Part shown: piece after piece, positions 60,601 to 64,000 of the stretch
Layout of the letters: every line of letters begins with the position of its first letter
Position numbering within the stretch: position 1 is the first letter of the stretch
Assembly: GCF_014621775.1 (NCBI RefSeq)
Contig: NZ_CP061204.1
Coordinates: 3,802,501-3,866,500, forward strand
Direction of reading: 5' to 3'
DNA length: 64,000 nucleotides
DNA from: Stenotrophomonas sp. 169
GTDB lineage: Bacteria > Pseudomonadota > Gammaproteobacteria > Xanthomonadales > Xanthomonadaceae
The notes under the pieces: generated by a model
Database searches by the model: none
The model's input: the letters and a program-made list of their open reading frames with translations, nothing else
What the model was told of the DNA's origin: nothing
Program-made: the position numbers and the translations under genes

Positions 60601-63600
60601 GCGACGTGGTCCTTGCGGGCAATGGCACCTTCACCACCGATACCAACACCACGCTGACCAACAGCGGCGACGTGTCCGGTAATGGTGGCCTGATCAAGAA
60701 CGGCGAAGGCGGCCTGGACCTGACCGGTACGGTGAGCCACAGCGGTGGCACCACGGTGAATGACGGCGAGCTGACCCTGTCGGGCCAGAATACCTACACC
60801 GGCGGCACCACGCTCAACGGCGGCGTGCTCAACGTCAGCAGCGACGGCAACCTCGGCGATGCCGCAGGCAACCTGACCTTCAATGGCGGCGAGCTGCATA
60901 CCACCGGCGACGTCAACAGTGATCGCGACGTGGTTCTTGCGGGCAATGGCACCTTCACCACCGACACCAACACCACGCTGACCAACAGTGGCGACGTGTC
61001 CGGTAATGGCGGCCTGATCAAGAACGGCGAAGGTGGCCTGGACCTGACCGGTACGGTGAGCCACAGCGGTGGCACCACGGTGAATGACGGCGAGCTGACC
61101 CTGTCGGGCCAGAATACCTACACCGGCGGCACCACGCTCAACGGCGGCGTGCTCAACGTCAGCAGCGACGGCAACCTCGGCGATGCCGCAGGCAACCTGA
61201 CCTTCAATGGCGGCGAACTGCACACCACCGGCGACGTCACCAGTGATCGCAACGTGGTCCTTGCGGGCAATGGCACCTTCACCACCGACACCAACACCAC
61301 GCTGACCAACAGCGGCGACGTGTCCGGTAATGGCGGCCTGATCAAGAACGGCGAAGGTGGCCTGGACCTGACCGGTACGGTGAGCCACAGCGGTGGCACG
61401 ACCGTCAACGAAGGCGAGCTGACCCTGTCGGGCCAGAATACCTACACCGGCGGCACCACGCTCAACGGCGGCGTGCTCAACGTCAGCAGCGACGGCAACC
61501 TCGGCGATGCCGCAGGCAACCTGACCTTCAATGGCGGCGAACTGCACACCACCGGCGACGTCACCAGTGATCGCAACGTGGTCCTTGCGGGCAATGGCAC
61601 CTTCACCACCGATACCAACACCACGCTGACCAACAGTGGCGACGTGTCCGGTAATGGCGGCCTGATCAAGAACGGCGAAGGCGGCCTGGACCTGACCGGT
61701 ACGGTGAGCCACAGCGGTGGCACCACGGTGAATGACGGCGAGCTGACCCTGTCGGGCCAGAATACCTACACCGGCGGCACCACGCTCAACGGCGGCGTGC
61801 TCAACGTCAGCAGCGACGGCAACCTCGGCGATGCCGCAGGCAACCTGACCTTCAATGGCGGCGAGCTGCATACCACCGGCGACGTCAACAGTGATCGCGA
61901 CGTGGTCCTTGCGGGCAATGGCACCTTCACCACTGATACCAACACCACGCTGACCAACAGCGGCGACGTGTCCGGTAATGGCGGCCTGATCAAGAACGGC
62001 GAAGGTGGCCTGGACCTGACCGGTACGGTGAGCCACAGCGGCGGCACCACGGTGAATGACGGCGAGCTGACCCTGTCGGGCCAGAATACCTACACCGGCG
62101 GCACCACGCTCAACGGCGGCGTGCTCAACGTCAGCAGCGACGGCAACCTCGGCGATGCCGCAGGCAACCTGACCTTCAATGGCGGCGAACTGCACACCAC
62201 CGGCGACGTCACCAGTGATCGCAACGTGGTCCTTGCGGGCAATGGCACCTTCACCACCAACACCACGCTGACCAACAGTGGCGACGTTTCCGGTAATGGC
62301 GGCCTGATCAAGAACGGCGAAGGTGGCCTGGACCTGACCGGTACGGTGAGCCACAGCGGCGGCACCACGGTGAATGACGGCGAGCTGACCCTGTCGGGCC
62401 AGAATACCTACACCGGCGGCACCACGCTCAACGGCGGCGTGCTCAACGTCAGCAGCGACGGCAACCTCGGCGATGCCGCAGGCAACCTGACCTTCAATGG
62501 CGGCACGCTGCACACCACCGACGACGTCACCAGTGATCGCGACGTGGTCCTTGCGGGCAATGGCACCTTCACCACCGACACCAACACCACGCTGACCAAC
62601 AGTGGCGACGTGTCCGGTAATGGCGGCCTGATCAAGAACGGCGAAGGTGGCCTGGACCTGACCGGTACGGTGAGCCACAGCGGTGGCACGACCGTCAACG
62701 AAGGCGAGCTGACCCTGTCGGGCCAGAATACCTACACCGGTGGCACCACGCTCAACGGTGGCGTGCTCAACGTCAGCAGCGACGGCAACCTCGGCGATGC
62801 CGCAGGCAACCTGACCTTCAACGGCGGCGTGCTGCAGGCATCCTCGTCGATGACAACCGGCCGATCAATGGTGCTGGACAGCGTGGGCGCGCTGCGCAGC
62901 GGTGAAGGCAGCACCCTTACGGTCACCGGCCCGATCAGCGGCGGCGGCACCTTGGTGGCGGACGGCCAAGGCACGTTGGTGCTTGGCGGGGTGAACACCC
63001 ACGTAGGCGGCACGCTGATCAGTGGCGGCACGGTCGTGCTGGCACATGCTGGCGGCCTGAGCTCCGGCGCCGTGGCGATCAATGATGCGACTCTGCGCAC
63101 GACGGTCGACACCCAAGTGTCGCAGCCGCTGTTTGTGATGGGCGAGGCCACTCTGGATGTGGCCTCGGGCACCACGACGCAGCTGACCGGCATGCTGGAC
63201 GGTTCGCGCAGCACCGGCTGCTTCATCAAGAGTGGTGCGGGTCGCCTCAACATGGCAGGCACTGCGGTTCTGGCCAATGGCACGTGCGTCAACGAAGGCA
63301 CACTCAGTGCCAATGGCGTGCTGCTGAGCAATGTGCAGGTGGAACGTGCCGGCACGGTCCGTGGCACGGGCGCCATCGCCGGCAACATGCGCGTCGATGG
63401 CACGCTGGCCCCGGGTAACTCGCCGGGCACGCTGGCAGTGACGGGTACGGTCACGCTGACCGACAACGCCACGCTGCAGATAGACATCGACGGGTACGGC
63501 ACCGGCGCCGGGGCCGGCAACTACTCGCGCCTGCTGGTGTCCGGCGCGGCCGGTCGCTTCGTCGCCAACGGCACCCTGCAGCCCCTGCTACGCGGCATCA

Positions 63601-64000
63601 GTGGCAATGCGGGCAACACCTTCACCCCGAAGGTGGGCGACATGTTCCGCATCGTCAGCGGCGAAGGCGGAGTGACCGGTACGTTCGACAGGCTCCTGCA
63701 GCCGACCGAGGGCCTGGCCGCTAGCACGCGCTTCCAGGTGTACTACACCACCGGTTTCGACATCGATCTGTACGTGACACCGACGGCCTACAGCTCTGAC
63801 CTGGTGGGCAAGGTCAACGGCAACGGCCTGGCCACTGCGGCTGCACTGGACGCCCTGGTGGAAGCCAGCGACGCCGGCACCACCACCGCAGAACAGACCG
63901 ATCTGCTGCGCGCGGTGTGGCAGCAGGATGCAGTGGCACTGCCGGTGCTGGTGACCGCCCTGACCGGCGAGAACCACGCCAAGCTGGCCGCGCTGGCGCA
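57696..64000 (+). CDS. Giant type V autotransporter adhesin with tandem PATR repeats (3' end beyond window)
   Basis: At least 2,101 codons, open to the window end. The N-terminus is an extended signal peptide region (MNRVFKVVWSKAVGQWVVTS, ESPR) followed by a Sec signal ending in GPSAMAA. Residues about 60-290 are a beta-sandwich-like domain (VDITNVGFETGTLSGWTYSK), then a Thr/Pro linker. From about residue 480 come passenger-associated transport repeats (SGQNTYTGGTTLNGGVLNVS) that build a beta-helix. The region after the repeats (GTVRGTGAIAGNMRVDGTLA; LAPGNSPGTLAVTG) leads into the linker before the outer-membrane barrel, which is not in the window. Likely a surface adhesin or biofilm factor. 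Confidence 0.9.
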   Translation, partial: MNRVFKVVWSKAVGQWVVTSEFGGRAGGRTRRTANRLTTGPLAALSLMTALALYGPSAMAAVDITNVGFETGTLSGWTYSKTGTQGSTSYGSTGVGASVVTGMTDFEADNGSHSWTVTPFGNNMASLQAGAGSDSFATAAGALGLSAASRSLVASTMAGSPTNASWLYQDLTLAAGDYFSMAWQYVSTDYEPYNDASLTSLINLGDASVFATVNNQNAQYALLGATNLGTGSYSTGSYGATGWQVATYQVSTAGTYRLGFMSLNLQDMQLSPVLFVDQAPGLTFDKGVPFGPVAPNPGSGAPTTPTTPTGPIVIDGPKGTDDLGSEDEASFEGGTLVVDKDTNVDVDFKIDDKPATIDQNGHDSTFTGKIDDATAGVPGSLIVKNSGNGGSVTLTNTNGYTGTTEVDENTTLALSGNGSIDKSKKLVIDGTLDVTQAGPVVNITSLNGKGDVALGNNTLSITDANGDEFEGTIGGQGDVAIKGGTQVLSGTNTYAGGTSVSNAVLQVSSDENLGDAAGKLTLDGGTLHTTGDVTSDRDVVLAGNGTFTTDTNTTLTNSGDVSGNGGLIKNGEGGLDLTGTVSHSGGTTVNEGELTLSGQNTYTGGTTLNGGVLNVSSDGNLGDAAGNLTFNGGELHTTGDVNSDRDVVLAGNGTFTTDTNTTLTNSGDVSGNGGLIKNGEGGLDLTGTVSHSGGTTVNEGELTLSGQNTYTGGTTLNGGVLNVSSDGNLGDAAGNLTFNGGELHTTGDVNSDRDVVLAGNGTFTTDTNTTLTNSGDVSGNGGLIKNGEGGLDLTGTVSHSGGTTVNDGELTLSGQNTYTGGTTLNGGVLNVSSDGNLGDAAGNLTFNGGELHTTGDVNSDRDVVLAGNGTFTTDTNTTLTNSGDVSGNGGLIKNGEGGLDLTGTVSHSGGTTVNEGELTLSGQNTYTGGTTLNGGVLNVSSDGNLGDAAGNLTFNGGELHTTGDVNSDRDVVLAGNGTFTTDTNTTLTNSGDVSGNGGLIKNGEGGLDLTGTVSHSGGTTVNDGELTLSGQNTYTGGTTLNGGVLNVSSDGNLGDAAGNLTFNGGELHTTGDVNSDRDVVLAGNGTFTTDTNTTLTNSGDVSGNGGLIKNGEGGLDLTGTVSHSGGTTVNDGELTLSGQNTYTGGTTLNGGVLNVSSDGNLGDAAGNLTFNGGELHTTGDVTSDRNVVLAGNGTFTTDTNTTLTNSGDVSGNGGLIKNGEGGLDLTGTVSHSGGTTVNEGELTLSGQNTYTGGTTLNGGVLNVSSDGNLGDAAGNLTFNGGELHTTGDVTSDRNVVLAGNGTFTTDTNTTLTNSGDVSGNGGLIKNGEGGLDLTGTVSHSGGTTVNDGELTLSGQNTYTGGTTLNGGVLNVSSDGNLGDAAGNLTFNGGELHTTGDVNSDRDVVLAGNGTFTTDTNTTLTNSGDVSGNGGLIKNGEGGLDLTGTVSHSGGTTVNDGELTLSGQNTYTGGTTLNGGVLNVSSDGNLGDAAGNLTFNGGELHTTGDVTSDRNVVLAGNGTFTTNTTLTNSGDVSGNGGLIKNGEGGLDLTGTVSHSGGTTVNDGELTLSGQNTYTGGTTLNGGVLNVSSDGNLGDAAGNLTFNGGTLHTTDDVTSDRDVVLAGNGTFTTDTNTTLTNSGDVSGNGGLIKNGEGGLDLTGTVSHSGGTTVNEGELTLSGQNTYTGGTTLNGGVLNVSSDGNLGDAAGNLTFNGGVLQASSSMTTGRSMVLDSVGALRSGEGSTLTVTGPISGGGTLVADGQGTLVLGGVNTHVGGTLISGGTVVLAHAGGLSSGAVAINDATLRTTVDTQVSQPLFVMGEATLDVASGTTTQLTGMLDGSRSTGCFIKSGAGRLNMAGTAVLANGTCVNEGTLSANGVLLSNVQVERAGTVRGTGAIAGNMRVDGTLAPGNSPGTLAVTGTVTLTDNATLQIDIDGYGTGAGAGNYSRLLVSGAAGRFVANGTLQPLLRGISGNAGNTFTPKVGDMFRIVSGEGGVTGTFDRLLQPTEGLAASTRFQVYYTTGFDIDLYVTPTAYSSDLVGKVNGNGLATAAALDALVEASDAGTTTAEQTDLLRAVWQQDAVALPVLVTALTGENHAKLAALA
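59170..62830 (+). repeat. About 11.3 tandem units of 324 bp within the autotransporter gene
   Basis: The period is exactly 324 bp (108 codons), with unit starts near 59170, 59494, 59818, 60142, 60466, 60790, 61114, 61438, 61762, 62086, 62404 and 62728. One unit is 318 bp, having lost six bases. Each unit encodes one turn set: SGQNTYTGGTTLNGGVLNVS..., HTTGDVNSDRDVVLAGNGTF, TNTTLTNSGDVSGNGGLIKN, GEGGLDLTGTVSHSGGTTVN. Internal units differ by only a few synonymous or conservative bases, so the array is young or kept uniform by recombination. Confidence 0.95.

Noticed and set aside
58479..62678. A continuous open frame of about 1,400 codons on the minus strand, opposite the autotransporter repeats
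   Set aside because: It is a mirror effect of the strongly repetitive, GC-rich sense gene: the same stop-free unit is repeated. The antisense peptide has no signal, no family features and no promoter, while the sense frame has an ESPR and canonical passenger repeats.
59170..62830. CRISPR-like regular repetition
   Set aside because: The repeat is 324 bp, in frame and coding, with no spacers between units and no cas genes nearby.

Overview
The window is a GC-rich chromosomal segment from a gammaproteobacterium of the Xanthomonadaceae, most likely Stenotrophomonas. Three things suggest this. Short palindromic GTAG-type REP elements (the SMAG family of S. maltophilia) lie between many genes. One protein looks like a Xanthomonadales type IV secretion effector with an XVIPCD-like C-terminus. 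Gene content and order are of Xanthomonas/Stenotrophomonas type (pdhA-pdhB-SH3-E2, hpd-hmgA with a MarR regulator, speA/speE divergent, opgB, LpxO-like hydroxylase). No rRNA, tRNA, prophage, complete IS or CRISPR was seen.

Layout. 1-5100: end of a Mrp/Pha monovalent cation/H+ antiporter operon (A-B fusion, C, D, E, F, G), converging on a CaCA cation antiporter. 6150-10700: a lipoprotein, a hypothetical, then tyrosine catabolism (hpd-hmgA) with a divergent MarR regulator and a recognisable hpd promoter. 10700-16900: unknown membrane protein, thioredoxin-fold lipoprotein, POT peptide transporter, secreted TAP-like peptidase, tryptophan 2,3-dioxygenase. 17240-21130: pyruvate/2-oxoacid dehydrogenase operon with an embedded double-SH3 gene. 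21277-26363: Rossmann-fold oxidoreductase, diguanylate cyclase, DUF808 protein, UbiB-like kinase. 26653-31959: OpgB and a large MscS channel, separated by a 770-bp repeat-rich gap. 32029-37841: small protein, lipocalin, FAD oxidoreductase, secreted protein, and a PhoPQ-like two-component system with two PepSY proteins. 37913-40832: divergent polyamine genes speA and speE.

40997-45227 is a compact five-gene operon (TIM-barrel protein, AzlC, AzlD, PLP aminotransferase, VanB-type reductase) that matches no pathway known to me and looks like amino-acid-derivative production plus export. It is followed by an LpxO-like hydroxylase, a WaaP/RIO-like kinase, glnK and ubiK. 48223-51317 is a probable antibacterial module: a three-domain peptidoglycan-targeting effector with a likely type IV secretion signal, preceded in the same operon by two lipoproteins that may be its periplasmic immunity proteins. 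51600-57500 holds small genes, a tartrate/D-malate dehydrogenase, a glutathionyl-hydroquinone reductase-like GST, small membrane proteins and a decayed gene remnant with its terminator. From 57696 to the window end runs a giant autotransporter adhesin with an ESPR signal and about eleven nearly identical 324-bp (108-residue) repeats; its beta-barrel lies beyond the window.
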